A DNA stretch of 64,000 nucleotides from Atherinomorus stipes (Eukaryota > Chordata > Actinopteri > Atheriniformes > Atherinidae). The notes beneath the pieces are model-generated. The model did not search any database, had not been told where the DNA came from, and saw nothing but the letters and a program-made list of their open reading frames with translations. The DNA is taken from the NCBI GenBank assembly GCA_023101725.1, contig JALJCO010008621.1, positions 558,001-622,000 of the forward strand, written 5' to 3'. Made by a program: the position numbers and the translations under genes. This document shows positions 23,343 to 36,592 of the stretch, piece after piece. Each line of letters starts with the position of its first letter. Position 1 is the stretch's first letter.

Positions 23343-24778
23343 ATGGTCATAATGTAGACATTTTCACTCTAAACAATCATTTTGAAACTTTAAAACTTCA
23401 CTGCTAAAACATTGATATGGGCAGTCAGAAACTCCTGTATAAAAGATTGGACTAAATAATTAGATGGACCAACTTTCAACTTCTGTATCAGGACATTTTG
23501 TACCATATAACTGTCGGAAATTTCTCTTAAAGAGCAGATTTAATCAAACACCAATAGGCTATCATTACTAAATCAACTTTTTTTTAAAAACTATTTTACT
23601 TAGCAGTCATTATTTTCTGCTTAAAACTTGATCAGTACAGTAAGTCTCAAACTGTCTACTCAGCTTTCCATGTTTTTGTTGTATTTTTAATCACTTTGAC
23701 ATTTCAAATTCAAGTATCAGAGACTAAACATTTGCTCTTAGCAGATTCACTGGTTTTAAATTCTGTAACTGAGGCTTTCTTAATTAAATACTTAAGTCAT
23801 ATTGGCTAAAGTCCCAGCTCTAATTTCACAACTCTAAAAAGCAGTCAGTCTGTGCTGATGGGAAAAGAAACCAATAATCCATTTTTTGTTTGTTTGTTTG
23901 TTTTTAGCCTTTGTGATGTTCCAAGTTCAGTTTTAGTTTGTTTTTATACTATACATTACAAATATACTTTACATAAAGGTACCCCATGTTAACAGAGCAT
24001 GTTGGTCTCCTGTTGTATGTAGTTTTGTTTTGTTTTGTTTTTTTGTTTGTTTGTTTGTTTTTTTTAAGGAAAAAAAAATTCTTTGATTTTGTTCAAATGT
24101 AGTTATCAATAGCAATTAAAAAACACATAAAGCTGATTTCACTGCTTTAGAGTGGGGCCAGTAATCTCGTGTCCAAAAATACACACTCCTCCATACCTGT
24201 AATTAGTATATCAATGACTAATGATGCAATATGATGATATAAAATAAAAGAATAAACTTTTTAAGGTATTGCTGCTGTACATATTTACAACTAACCACTT
24301 TGTGTGAGACATTTGGTCCCATATAAAAGAGGCAAGGCAGAACCATTCTCTACATCTTTTCCTTATCTGAGCCAGTCATCTTTGCACATGTGATTGCAAA
24401 CATCCTTGCCAGGAGTGATAACAGTTGCCAGGTCAGGCCTTGTTTGTTTGCTCATGGTCTGGAAACCAACTGCAGGAAATTAATTTAGAATTTTAGAGTC
24501 TAACATCAAACATCTGAGATGTGTGTCAGGATGGATAACGAAGATCATCTCTTTTCCTTAGTAGATGGTCAGGAAGAATAAAATACAGCAATAAAGAAAA
24601 TTAAATAGTGTTTTATGGAGTGTAAGTCCATTTAAAGGCTTTGTTGTCCTCTGAGAAAACAAAGTCATTATTTAGTTATGATTGCCATGAGAATATATCA
24701 TCTAGTGACACCTGTTCCAACTCCAAGCTGTATTGTTTCCTGGTTATGTTTGCTGTAGAGATAAATGATGTTTTCCCG
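23343..24778. other. intergenic / receptor 3' region
   Basis: AT-rich with GTTT and GTTTT runs near 23890-23910 and 24020-24060. The 3' UTR of the - strand receptor should lie just below 24779, but I find no clean AATAAA on that strand within about 500 bases. Confidence 0.35.
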
Positions 24779-25674
24779 CTATAGCTTTGTTTTACAGTAA
24801 AAGGAAACATGTCTTACACAAGCTAAGAACTCCTGACGAAACTTTGATTGGGTGCATACATACAGGTACATGTTAATAGCAGCATTGCTCAGGCACAGCA
24901 TGGTGCCAGTGTCAGCGGCTACATTTATCTGGTGCTTATAATCGTTACGATCCAGAGTGTACATTGCAGTTGTGCGGAGGATAATCTGAGTTATAGCACG
25001 AGTGACGGACAGCAGCACAAAGCTCATGGATACAGTCACCAACAAAACCACTGATTTTCTCATCCTGGAACGAAGCAGGGGCTTAACTTTGTGAGTCCTT
25101 GAACTCGAGTCTGCAGCGATGTGAACCCGGTTGCTGACAGAGAGAAGTCGCAGGGTCAACCCATTAAGTGTCAAGATGATGACAAAGGGGAACACGTAGG
25201 CTTGCAATGTTTGAAACCAAACCAGGGTGTGAATGAACTGAGTCGGCGCCTCTGGTTTGTATATACACAAAGTCTTGTTGTTTTCATGCACCGAGGCATT
25301 AGACCAGTAGAAGGGGATGGCAAAAAGATGACTGAAGATGAAGATGGTGATTATAGTTCCCATAGCACATCTTGGAGTGCAGATTTTTGTTTTCATTTTC
25401 CTTGTGTGGATGCTGATAAAACGCTCCACTGTGAACAGAACCACCAGCCATGTTGAGGCATTGTAGGCTCCATAGTTAAATACGTCCCTGAGGCTGCACC
25501 ATGGCTCATGACTCCAGTACGGCTCCTGCTGGTGGTACTTCAAAGAAAGCTCAAGAACCACAATGAAGATCAGAACAAGACTGTCAGCCACAGAGATTGC
25601 CATCAGATAGAGGGCACTGGACCTGGAGAGCATGCAGTTCCTCCTCCAGATGATCAGAAAGGTGATGGCGTTGG
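24779..25674 (-). CDS. GPR139-like receptor, exon 2
   Basis: The exon starts after a pyrimidine-rich ccttttctcag acceptor (AG at 25676-25675). It carries the rest of helix 1 through helix 7 and a short cytoplasmic tail ending in KTKL. The open frame continues upstream of the acceptor to about 25726, but that part is intron and should not be read as protein. Confidence 0.9.
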
Positions 25675-25867
25675 CTGAGAAAAGGATATAGGTCGGTGGA
25701 GGCATCTTATGTCTGACATTGCTCAAGCAACTATAAAAAGAGAAATATTTTTGTTTTCATACACCAAACAGCTCTGACATATACTCACATGGGATACCCA
25801 CAGTTGCTAGGGCAGGGTAGAAAACCTCTTGCAGTGTCACCATCCAGTGTTTCCTTTGAGAGTGCAT
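24779..25867 (-). CDS. GPR139-like class A G protein-coupled receptor (two exons)
   Basis: Seven-helix plasma-membrane receptor of the fish GPR139/GPR142-like group. Exon 1 is 25867-25789, exon 2 is 25674-24779. The join rebuilds helix 1 (VFYPALATVGIP + SNAITFLIIWRRN). Two in-frame ATGs are possible: 25867 (324 residues) and 25843 (316 residues); a TAG lies just upstream of the first. Visible landmarks: helix 2 LYLMAISVADSLVLIF, the helix 3 Cys in EPWCSLRD and the loop Cys in NKTLCIY (the usual disulfide pair), ERF in place of DRY at the end of helix 3, a basic third loop, and NAAINMYLY in place of NPxxY in helix 7. NYGAYNASTW and FTVERFI are typical of the fish family. Ligand and exact orthology cannot be settled here. 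No stops or shifts interrupt it. Confidence 0.9.
25789..25867 (-). CDS. GPR139-like receptor, exon 1
   Basis: This small exon encodes MHSQRKHW then MVTLQEVFYPALATVGIP and one base of the next codon, followed by a gtgagtat donor (25788-25781). YPALATVGIP is the start of helix 1. The T left over joins CC of exon 2 to make Ser, giving GIPSN at the helix 1 Asn position. Confidence 0.85.
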
Positions 25868-28258
25868 ATCGTCTACAGTCTACACCACAGAAAGTGCTGT
25901 AAAATGCAGCATCATGAAAGCCTGGGGGCTAAATATGCACATCCTCCTCAGGCACCATATGGTCACTCCCACTTGATCTCATGTACAATTCATGGCAGAC
26001 TGTCAACATCCTGATATTCTAGCTCTGATGGCCCAAGGGTATTTATGGTGTGTTACAGTATATCAGCTAAAAAAAAAAAAAAACATACCATGTCTTTTTT
26101 TTAAAAGGCTCATAAGAAACGACTAGCGTTGAGTTTCAGATGAATGTTAAGAAATGTGAAAGCCCATCAAGACAAATTACCACCTACTTACAACACAAGT
26201 ACGTAAGAAATATTGAATTGCTTTGCTACAAGAATAAACAGGTTACGAAAACATTCACAATTATACTCAAGATCAATTCAAGCCACCTGACTTCACATCT
26301 TTCACAAATTTGTCCAAGCCTTTAGCTTTTTTTCCCTAAAATGTTCCAAAACAAAGGCACTCCTCCCAGTCTCTGTTGTTCTAAAAGCACACAGACATGC
26401 AGAACTGAGGTTAAAACATTACCGTTGTCATGCTGCTTTATGTCTAACATATTGTATCCTTTCTCACCGCAGTAGACCCTGTCATTTGTTACAGCTGTTC
26501 ATTTTTATGATACCATGAATTACCATTCATACCTTTATTGTTTTTTTTAAGGTGTCTTTCCACAGGAATCTGTAAGTGAACCGGAGCATTTTTAGTTTCT
26601 GCAGATGCTGGGAATGCGCAGACGCTGAGCTGAAGAGGTGATTTCCTTGTTTCATAAAAATGTTTGAAGCAGAGGTAAAGAAAGAGGCATTTTTTTAATC
26701 CTAATCCTAAAAGGCAGACCTCTTCATTTTTTTAGACTCAAACAAGCAAATGCCTCAACAAGAAGACTGCAGAAATACAGTAAAAGAAGAAATGATAAAC
26801 TTGTGTTGAACATCCAATCCTGTGTTCCAGCTGAGTCTTTTAGAAGATCACTAATCTATTTTTGTGTTAGAATAACCGCGGGGATATTGAAATTAATAAG
26901 GGGTGATGTGAGGCTTTTCCTGTTTGGAGGTAGCCCATTCGTGACAGCAAAGCCTGACGCACATTCTAAATAGGTTGGCAGATGAGTCCTGTTTGCCATT
27001 AAAAGTCTTCTGAGGTGCTATCCAGCTGGATTTCTTCAGAGTTTCTACACCTTTCCGCATGAGTCTTCCAGGCTGTTAATCAGACCGCACATCTTGGTCC
27101 CTCTTTAAAGCGCACTGAATGATAGCAGCCAACAAAGCAGGTCTGCTTGTATTTAACAGAGAATCTTGACTGGACAGGCTTAAACTTCATTACAATTTTT
27201 CTATTAAGTCAACAGGATTGTATTGTTATCTTTTTCATCTGGTGGATCACTAATGAAACTTCCATTATTAGCCAAAGGGTTGTGTCGTTTCTGTGCCTCT
27301 GTCAAATCTAACAGCCTCTTTAGCGTCCAGTCCAATTTGGCTAAAACTCAACATACTGTGTAAGCCAGGAACTGCATGTCTGAATTTTGTTCACATTACT
27401 CATAGGGATGGAAAGCGATGCCTGTTTAAGCTGATGAAGCCTTATTGTAAAGTTGACTCATTCTGAGTCATGTTTAGGATTTCTGAGAATGTGGTTTGCA
27501 TCAGTCCTGGTGTAACAGATGATTTCTGATCCTCAGCTCTCACATCATGTTCTTAAATGCTGTTGTCATCCGTTTGCTCGCTGCCAGCAAACACTTTTTT
27601 CAGTGTTTTGCACTGTCTAAATAAAGTAACTTTAGGAGCAATTTACAACTATGTGATGCACAGTGGTTGCACGCTGAAAAAGTTGCATGCATTGGTGTGC
27701 ACATGTTTTAAAAAAACATAGTGTGTTTAGTCACTATGTCAACTATCATGACACTCAATTACAAACAACTTCAGTTTTTTGAGCCATTTTGCACAGATAG
27801 CATGACAACCTACATGACAAACTGCTCTAATGGTCAGTACCACAGAGGTATATATGTGCAATGTACAGATAGAGGTATCAATTATACATCAGCAGACATT
27901 TATAGAGTGGTTAATGAATGAGTCAACAGAGCTGGAATAATGATAAGAGTTAGACTTATGCTGACATTTTCTAAAAAATCAACCAATGGCGTGGACAGTT
28001 GCTCAGCCTTCCACAGAGTCAGAAACTCTGAGGAATCTTCATCAAAACTCCCCTGCTCTGGAGAAACAGGCAGGATCTCTCTGGTTGCAGTCAGTTGCTT
28101 CATCTTTCCTTCATCATCTCTTTTATCCACTTAATTCAGTATTCATGTACCATAAATGATTTTTTTTTCAAAATAAACAGCTTTAAAAAAAAAAACTCAA
28201 CCCAGTACGGCCTCTGCCACGACCAATATACTGTATCTATACAATCATCCTCAATTTT
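25868..28258. other. upstream of receptor, intergenic
   Basis: A TATA-like CATAAATA on the - strand near 26038-26046 could belong to the receptor promoter, but this is weak. Otherwise it is AT-rich, with no recognised gene or element. Confidence 0.3.
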
Positions 28259-28630
28259 ATTCATACCCTCCCACTGAAGAGGAGAAAAAAACAGCTGTCA
28301 GTGAAATAGTTTGAAATTGACAAAAGTAATAGGCTAATAAATAAATATTTAATTATCGGCTTCAACAAAGAAAAAAAGAGTTTAACAAAGAAAAAAACAA
28401 ACAAATACGCATTACCGGGCTCCCAAACTTAAATTTTTTTGAACAACACTTTGAGACAATTCAAGTGTTTTCAGCAACTTTCTGACTTCTGCACGTTTTG
28501 ATGGGTATTTTGGCTCACTGTTCATGAGCAAGATGCTCTAATTTGGGTCATTTGATTTTTCTTTAAAATTTTTCTTTTCATCCACAATTCAAAAGCTGTA
28601 TTTTATTTCACTAAATTATAATGTAGTTTT
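28259..28630 (+). mobile_element. Tc1-type miniature element fragment, relative of 56345-56875
   Basis: It follows the 56-kb element in order: ATACCCTC, ACAGCTGTCAGTGAA, TTGAAATTGACAAA, GGGCTCC, GTTCATGAGCAAG and TATTTTATTTCACTAAATTA. The terminal inverted repeats are not intact, so it is a degraded copy. Confidence 0.6.
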
Positions 28631-31164
28631 TTTGTTTTGTTTTGTTTTTAACAACAGATACAGTTAGTTACAGATCTCATGAGATGATCTCTGGTGTGGT
28701 GATATCATTTGATGCACTGTTTTGTTTAAACTCTGGTAGCACCAGGTGCAGCACCCTTACGAAAAATTAATACTTTCACTCATGTCTTGTCCCGTCAATC
28801 GTAACTGGAGCTAGAACAGATACCTGCTAAAATGCAGATGTTACTGTGCTTTTAACCAGTGTAAAAAGGGCTCTATTCAAAAGACTGTTATTGAAGCTTA
28901 ACCTGGTTTATGAGACCACAAAAGGCTGTCTGTTTTTCCCAAACTGACCAAATAAGATAGAGTGTCTCAGCTTGTGGACTTTAGAGGTCATAGGGCAGTT
29001 ATTCATTTCTCTGCTTTTACGTTGTGCCTTCAAACAAACCGGTGGATTGAGTTTATTGAACTTTTCCATCCTTTTGCAGAGCTGCTCAGCAGTGGCATGT
29101 GTCTGGCTGAGCTGGAAAAATATAAGTATAAATAATTTCAGAAAAAGAAAAACACCTTCAGACACGTATGCTGGTTGCTATGTCAGAAATGGTCCGCTGT
29201 TGCTGTGGAAACCAACTTCTGTGATCTGCTCTCCACTGAGTGCAAGGACTCATCTGGAGAGGATTTCATGTCTCTGATTGCATGGAGGGTCATCTAATAA
29301 TTCATACACACTGTCTTCTTCCCAGGCTGTTCGCAGCAATCTGGCTCTACTTAGCGCAGCATGCAGCAGGGGTCCGTGCTCCTCCCCACAGCAACCCACT
29401 GAGGAGATATCTGAGTTTACTGATGTGCTGCCAACAACACTACACACAAATATATGACTGATTGCTGTGTGGTCCAGAGGTTACATAAGATGGTAAGCCA
29501 GTCATTAGGAAAGATGTTTTTTAACCATTTCTGGAGTCAACATTTGACACTCGATGACCTGTCATTATTAGTGTCCGTGGTACCTCTTTAAAGTTGCAGA
29601 TTATGTGTTTCATATCTCCTGTTACAGGAAAAAGCTGCTCCTGATTTCTTTATGTAGGCCACTCTTCCCCATGCTATCTGTGAAATCAGTTAACTTAAAA
29701 GAAATTTAAACTGAGAAGAATAAATCTTTAGTCCTTTTGCTCTACTTTGCAAAAAAGTCTGTATCGCTGTCTCTCCATATACATATGCAAATATACATTA
29801 CATATATATATATATATATATATACGTTTACATACCTGTATTTTATTTTTAATACATCATTTGAGTTTAGATAACAGATTTAGAGATTACGTAAGCATTC
29901 TGGTTCTGCTTTTTGTTTTTGTTTTTTTCCAACATTAGGAACACAGAGGTTTGTGCTGGTCTTATTTGCAGCTGAAAGAAAGAGAAAAAAATAATCTGGA
30001 ATGTTATGAGCTTTTAATGTGGTCAGTCACAATAACAACAAAAAGCCTGTTTAACTCATAAATCAGTGCACCTAGTGAAATCTCCATGTTTCCTTCAATG
30101 TGATGAATTATTCTTTCTACATATAGATGCTGTATTTATGGGGCATGTCATGACACACTGTGAAATGGATATGTGGCGACTCAGGAATATTGCACTTTTT
30201 GTTGGAAACTTAAACTACCACCAACCCCCCTCCCAAAATGAGTGTCCAAACTTGAATTCCTGTGGTCTTTGAAGGAAAAACAGTGAAATGGACAAGAGAA
30301 ATGCACAGGAAGCAGATTTCACAGACAGAAAGAAGAGTTCTTTAGCATTTTTAGGGAGAAATAATGGCAGCTATGAAATGCTGTATAGCAATACTCAGGA
30401 CTATGCACAATAGAAATGTAAATCAATATAATCAATAGATGAAAAAAATAATTCCAAAAAAGGTGACAATAACAAGTAATAAGCAATTAGGAACAGACAT
30501 ACCCAGTCTGTGTCGCCATCTATTGGTGATTATTAAGCACAGCAGGAATGCTGCAAAGTTCAATCTATAAAAGAGGAGAAGCAGCAGTGCACACAAGGAT
30601 GTGTTTAACAAATCCACAACAGTGTAACTCAATCCCAATCGCAGGAACAACATAAAAATGTCTCTTGAAATCATAAAGTTTTGAACATTTGTCAACGAAA
30701 TCTCTGTGAAAACCATGTGAGTCCAACTTATGTAGCTTCACTTGACAACAGTTATTCTCTTCTAATGAAGTCTTAAATCACAAAGTCCTGTAACCTTACT
30801 CTCATATCCGTGAAAGGTATCAGTTCATTGCAGTGATGACATGCGTATGGATGGATCCCTGCAGGCTCACCAATCCTGCACAGCCGACAGTGTCTTTGGC
30901 GAGTCGCTGATCCATCACACAGGCTACATCACGTCATAACTCTGAGAGGATTGCACTGCTAAAAAGGATTACACCATTTGACATTTTCCCTGCAAAACTG
31001 CTTAACAAATATATGGGAGGGGGGTTAATTGATGACGAGGGCAGATCAATTTGTAATATTTTGGATTGCTGATTATGTTCTTGTTGTACTGATGTTGAAT
31101 CACGGCTAGATGAAGATCTTTTGAGGACAGAGATGTGCCACATTAGGGCACCGCTATGATTGCT
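28631..31164. other. intergenic, no gene seen
   Basis: AT-rich. It contains a TA microsatellite at about 29802-29825 and a GTTTT run near 28628. Short open frames look random. Confidence 0.35.
29802..29825. repeat. TA microsatellite
   Basis: Alternating TA run of about 12 units. Confidence 0.9.
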
Positions 31165-31340
31165 ATTACTATTAAAAATCTATTCATAAAATCTGCCCAT
31201 TTTCTGTTCCTGCTTTAGGTCACATGAGGAGCTGAAGCCTACCCCAGCTGCCACTGGGTAAGAGGCAGACTGCACTCTGTAGGTCACCATTACTGCATAG
31301 GGCATGCATGCTCACACCTTGGACCAACTTAGTATCGTCA
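31165..31340 (+). repeat. teleost interspersed repeat fragment
   Basis: GAGCTGAAGCCTACCCCAGC followed by CACTGGGTAAGAGGCAGACT and later CATAGGGC matches, by memory, a very common fish repeat (AGCCTATCCCAGCTG ... GGGCGAGAGGCGGGGTACAC ...). Its class is not certain. Confidence 0.45.
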
Positions 31341-31344
31341 GTCA

Positions 31345-32453
31345 ATCGAGCAGAAATATTTTTGGATTGTGAAAACAAGTTGGATTTCCTGGTAAACTCA
31401 ACACAGAAAGGCCCAATAAAAATTAAAACCAGGCACATCACCATGCTGCATGTACACTGACTTGTTTCAAAAAAGTACTTTTTGATATCTCTTGAATGTA
31501 TTTTTTTCTGGCAAGAGAAAATAGCAACAGCAAAAATGTCTCATGAAACTGAAGAGGATTGTGCAAGAAAAAGCCTCTTCCTAGATTTATGAACATCAAT
31601 TTTATTTAACTATGGTCATAAACTATAGAACAGAACTATTCCCACCTGCTGCTTTACACCATGTCCGTACATCCGCTCCAGATATTGAATACGAACTGTC
31701 ATCGATCAAATATTTGCTGCTATCCAGTTCCTATCTAGTTTAGCTAAAACTAAATATATTTTAAATGGCCATTCATATTCTAAATCATCACATAACATAC
31801 CCATGTGGAAGATATGGATCTATTTTCTCTTGCCAGAGTCACTAATATAAAATGATGTTTCCACATTATTTTCTTCACAGTTAAGATAAAAGATAAGATA
31901 AGATGTGGAGAGTCTGACTATAATTAGGAATGACTGGAGATGGATGGTTTGAAGGGCAAGTCCAGGCATCATTTTTTGCCTTTGACTGTCCTCAGAGAGT
32001 CAAACTTGCTGACCATATGAAAACAGACCCTCTCATCCCTTCTACCAAAGCCCAACAGGTCCCAATATCAGTCAAAAACAGATGAAAGTTGCTACATAAC
32101 AGTTATATGAAATTCCCTGGTTCAGCTCCACTTCAAAGAGACAAGTCTGCGTGAGTTACCACATTACCTCCAAAACATATGGATTATAGTCATTTGGGTG
32201 ATGGAAATGAAGACAGAGTACAGTCATATATTGCAAGTTATCCCACAAATACTTGCAAAGAGGCCATCACAGACATACATTGACATGTAATGTGGTCATA
32301 GTTTCTCCAATGATTGGAAAGGGGTTTAAACTGTCCGGCTGTGCCCGTGAGTTGTTTTGTTACTGGAATCATCAAACTCAACTACAGTACCAAGGAAATT
32401 ATTTGAGCTTTATTCTGTTATAATATTTGTGTTTCATGAATAATTTTCCTCCC
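31345..32453. other. intergenic, no feature seen
   Basis: AT-rich sequence without an assignable gene, repeat or element. Confidence 0.4.
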
Positions 32454-32457
32454 TTAA

Positions 32458-32933
32458 AGACACACAACGGAACTTTCAGCAATTTTCTCAGTGACACGCC
32501 CCGATCGACAGCTAAATAGCATCCATCTTGTATCGTACCTGTGCTGTGAGCTCACTCCAGCCTGTAAGAGACAGTCTTATCCTGACTCTTGTTCTGTCCC
32601 TTCCTCTCTTTTTTTACTTCTCTTCCTCCGGTAATGTTTCCTTGGGCTTCTTTGCCGAATCCAACATGATATATGTTGAAAACTGTGTAAAAAAAACGCT
32701 GTGTTCATATCTGGTTCATGTCTGTTTGCTCATAAGTGACGCGGTGCTCCACCAATAATCGGCTGCATCGTCACGGCCGCGTCCCAGATGGAAACCTTAA
32801 ATGCTGCAGTTTCTGAGCCCCAGGATGCCGCTGGGCAGACACGGCTCGAAAATGCACATTATGAATGTTGGTGTGCCATCAAAATGAGTCAGAAACGCAT
32901 ATTTTTAAGGTCTAAATGTTACGTTGTGTGTCT
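32458..32933. mobile_element. TTAA element family F
   Basis: Flanked by TTAA (32454-32457, 32934-32937). Ends are AGACACACAACGGAAC (left) and AGACACACAACGTAAC reading in from the right. The 476-bp body has no transposase frame. The internal phrases GCATCCATCTTG, GTGTGCCATCAAAATGAGTC and TTTTCTCAG recur at 46.2-46.5 kb. Confidence 0.82.
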
Positions 32934-33169
32934 TTAATAGTGCCAAGTGAGGTTGTATTATACATTGTTGGAAAGCCTGATTAGTTGCCTTTACAGCAAG
33001 GTAGAACTTGTAAGAATCATGCGTCAGTGGAATAAACAACAGCTAAATGTGTGGGTGGTGCCTCGAAAAAAAAAAGTGGGAAAATCCCCTGAATTTTCTC
33101 CTGTATTCGCCCTTGTTTTGAGTTGGTTGACGATTGGATGATTGCACTGTCCCACAGTAATGATGGAAA

Positions 33170-33604
33170 AACAACACATATTGGCCATTTTACACTGTAA
33201 GCATATGGAAGATCTGTATGCAACCACAACAGCCTTGCACCTCTTCCTCATGCTGGTCGCCAGCCTGGTCACACGTCACTCTAGGGTGGCATTTCAGTCC
33301 TTAACCAGGGGTTGTTGAGGGTCAACCAGTGTGGTTGTCTTGGTCACTCTGCCCAAGCTGATCCCACAGGTGTTCACTTGGGTTGATGTCTGGACTCAGG
33401 TCATTCAATCCTCTCCACTCCCAAATTCTGGAAGTATTCTGTGATGGTCCTGTGAGAGAGAACGTTGTCATCATAGACGATGGAGTTTGGTCCCAGATTC
33501 TGGTGGTTTAGGATCATCACTGGCTCCATCATTTCATTCTGACAATTCTGGATATCAGTTAGGAACCAGTTATTCATCTGTGACTGATACATACCTTGCA
33601 GCAC
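33170..33604 (-). pseudogene. decayed Tc1-like transposase relic (family T2), copy 1
   Basis: On the - strand, LGPNSIVYDDN, then FQNLGVERIE, then SPDINPSEHLWDQL and TSMRKRCKAVVVAY follow the order of the C-terminal half of a Tc1-like transposase that differs from the one at 5.4-6.4 kb. DDN is the second catalytic Asp region and NPSEHLW the third acidic position. Frames shift and stops intervene. It directly follows the 32458-32933 element. Confidence 0.75.
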
Positions 33605-33610
33605 CTAAAT

Positions 33611-35971
33611 CTTAAAACACTTTAACATACTTTTGGTGATCCCTGTGATACACTAGAACCCTGCCTCATACCTGATAGCAGATAGGCTCAACACACCCTT
33701 GACTGTGTACTGGAATAAGCTGGTATAGCCAATAGATGGATGTAAGGATTATGGTTATAGCTAAAATACATTGCTTTTACAATATAACTATTACCATCAT
33801 GGATGCTAACACATTACGAAGAAACTCTATTTTGGCTTAATTCTATTACATCACTTCATTATAGCAATTACTTGGCTAGGGTTAGAAATAGATTGAAGTT
33901 AGAGCTAAAATGCAATATTTTTATAATGCCAGCGACAATAGATACAGTGGATGGCATTTTTACTTCTTCTATAGCGTTACTCTAAACATTTAAGGGTGCA
34001 TACACATATAAAATTACTTGATAATAAAACAAAACGTAATACTAATGAAAGTAAATAAGTGTAATTGTGCATTTTATTGGTTAAAAAAAACAAAAACCAA
34101 AAAAAACAGAAGGTTACAGGATGTGAACGTGTAAAGAAGTAACTGATGTCTTGTGATCCTGTTGTGGAAAACCTGTTGCATTGATGAGTCTGGTTTTAAT
34201 TACTTTTATGTGTGAGAAAGGTTAAGTGTCATTTTGGTGCTCAGCAGCCAGAGGAGCTGATTAAAGAGCTAAGATAAAAGCTGAGAACAGTCCTGCTCAT
34301 ACAGGAAAAAGAAAAAGTGGATTTCAGCCCAGCACTGCATGACCTTAATCTGCAGGATTAGGCCATCATGAAGTTCACTCATGCGTTTGTCTTTGTATGC
34401 ATGCATGTTTATGTGTGCATTTTTTCCCATTTGTTTCATGTTTTTTTTTTTCTGTAGATGTGTACGTTGCCTTTGCTTGCACACTTTCATATACCAACAT
34501 GGAAGCAAATGAGTTTAACAACTCTGATATGCAAGGCCACATGTGTAGGAGCAGCAGGCAGACGAGGAGGGAGGGAGGTGCTCATGGGTTAAGAGCTAAA
34601 GCCGCTTGGCCCAGATGAAGATGGCTCTCAGGCTCTTTGCCAATCAAAGCCCAGCCAGCAGCCCACTCTCACTGACAGGACAGGAGAAGAGTGAGGTGGG
34701 CCGGCAGCACGCACACTTGATGTTAGTGCCACCCACAGAGATGCACAGCCTTCTGAATATGTGAAAACAGAGCTTTAGTGGGCAAACCACAGAGATGCAC
34801 TGTACATAAAATGTATTGTATATACTGTGTATGAAAAATTTATTTCATTAGCTGTGATCTGTGTTTTTATAATAGTAAATAAAAGTAAACACAGTGAACC
34901 CACAAAACTCTGGACGTCCATGAACTTTTTTTTTTTTTTTTTTTTTTTTTTTGATATTGTAGATAATATGGCTTTTCACTTTTGGACCAATTTTAGGTTA
35001 AGTAAAAGTCTTTTTTTTCCCAGTGTCTTTTCACGCACATGTTGCAAGGTGAGGTGTATTTAGCAGCCAAAGAACAAGATATTGTCTTAGGAGTTAATGA
35101 ATGCCAAAGCAGACATAAAAGGAGAGTAGATTTTACTTCTGATTCAAGGAAATGGATGCTAATGTTCCAGAGAATGTGAATTATTATCTCTTGTTCAGAG
35201 TCTCTCCCAACTGACTCCATCATGAAGTATAAAGTCAAAGTTAGACTTTTTTGTGCCAGTGATCATCCCCAGCAGTGATGTTTTATGATCCTGGGGGACA
35301 CATCGCTGTGGTGAAGAAAAGTTTAAACATCTGGACATTGCAGTTACTACGCAGTCCACATTAGCTGTTGGTTGAATGCTCTTTGTTTTGGCATATGTGC
35401 ATGTTTCCAGTAAAGCCAGAGGCCAGCCATCAACATGTAAGCATTGGCACAGTAAAATGAAACACAATTATTATGCTATTATGCTACTATGATTATTATC
35501 ATGCTTTGTTGGTCATTGATGCTAATCTGCAGGTGACAAAGGAGGAAAAACGAAACACTTGCACATCTAAACTGATTTCACCGAAACTTTAATGTCATAT
35601 TTTTCAAATGTGCACATTTAATGTGTTCTCCACAGCCCATAATCTACCCTGATGCAATTTGCACATGCCAGTATACTGCTCGGATAACAATTGTCAACTT
35701 GGAAAGTTGATAATGTCATGTGACTGCACTTTACACAATATGAATACTAGATTCCAACAGCAGTTAAGTGTCATGAGCTGAGTTTGGCTGGTCTGATAAT
35801 AACTTATCACAGGGAATTAATAAGAAGGTTATATGGGTTGAGGGGGGATCTCTTTAATTCAGTTATTGTGCAGAGAAGATACCGTAGCAATTTTTTTTTT
35901 TCACATTGGCAAAGCAAGTTTATTTGTATAGCACAGTTAATACGCACTTTTTAAAAAAAGGTGTTTTACTG
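33611..35971. other. intergenic, no gene seen
   Basis: AT-rich. It includes a T-run at 34926-34952. About 35915-35940 (AGTTTATTTGTATAGCAC) is a short phrase common in fish interspersed repeats. Confidence 0.35.
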
Positions 35972-36090
35972 TAAGTAGGAATGTTCGATACTGGCTTCTT
36001 TTTTTTTCAACTATATCTGATATTGTCCAACTCTTAATTTCAGATATCCAATATCAACTGATACAATATATGCAGACAACTGTGAGCTTG
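35972..36090. mobile_element. possible hAT-type end fragment
   Basis: TAGGAATGTTCGATACTGGC resembles hAT-type ends of the TAGGAATGTCCCGAT kind. No second end was found. Confidence 0.3.
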
Positions 36091-36592
36091 TATCTCTCAT
36101 ATTTTTCTCATATATTTCATCAAATATTGCAAAAATTGTTAAAAGAGACATCTTCTATAATACCTTTAATTGTTAATTTCACAATAAATTCAATTCTCTA
36201 AATAAAATAAGTAAGGAGGTATAATCTTAACAGTGATTTACTTTTAAAACAGATCTACTGTAAACCAAAATGCTGTTTTTTTGTTGTTTTTTTTTAATTA
36301 AAGAAAAGAAAACACATTGAAACTGGCAGATTTATTGTAGTATTACAGGGAAACGCCCACAGCTGTGGTTGCCGTGATTCCACTGTATAAATATAGTGAC
36401 AGTGTATTTCACATTACAGTTTTTTTTTGGTCAACTGTACATTACACAGTCGATATTTGGGTTGGTTGACAAATTTTACAACAATTGTTCTATTTATTTA
36501 TTTATTTTTACTTTGTAGTTCCCCCACGAACAAAATTGTAAACCACTGTAAAGTCTCTAATAATCTTTAAGGAAATGTTCTATGCCTGTTTA

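Noticed and set aside
24848..25456. Two + strand open frames over the receptor
   Set aside because: They are antisense shadows of the GPCR exon and have no features of their own.
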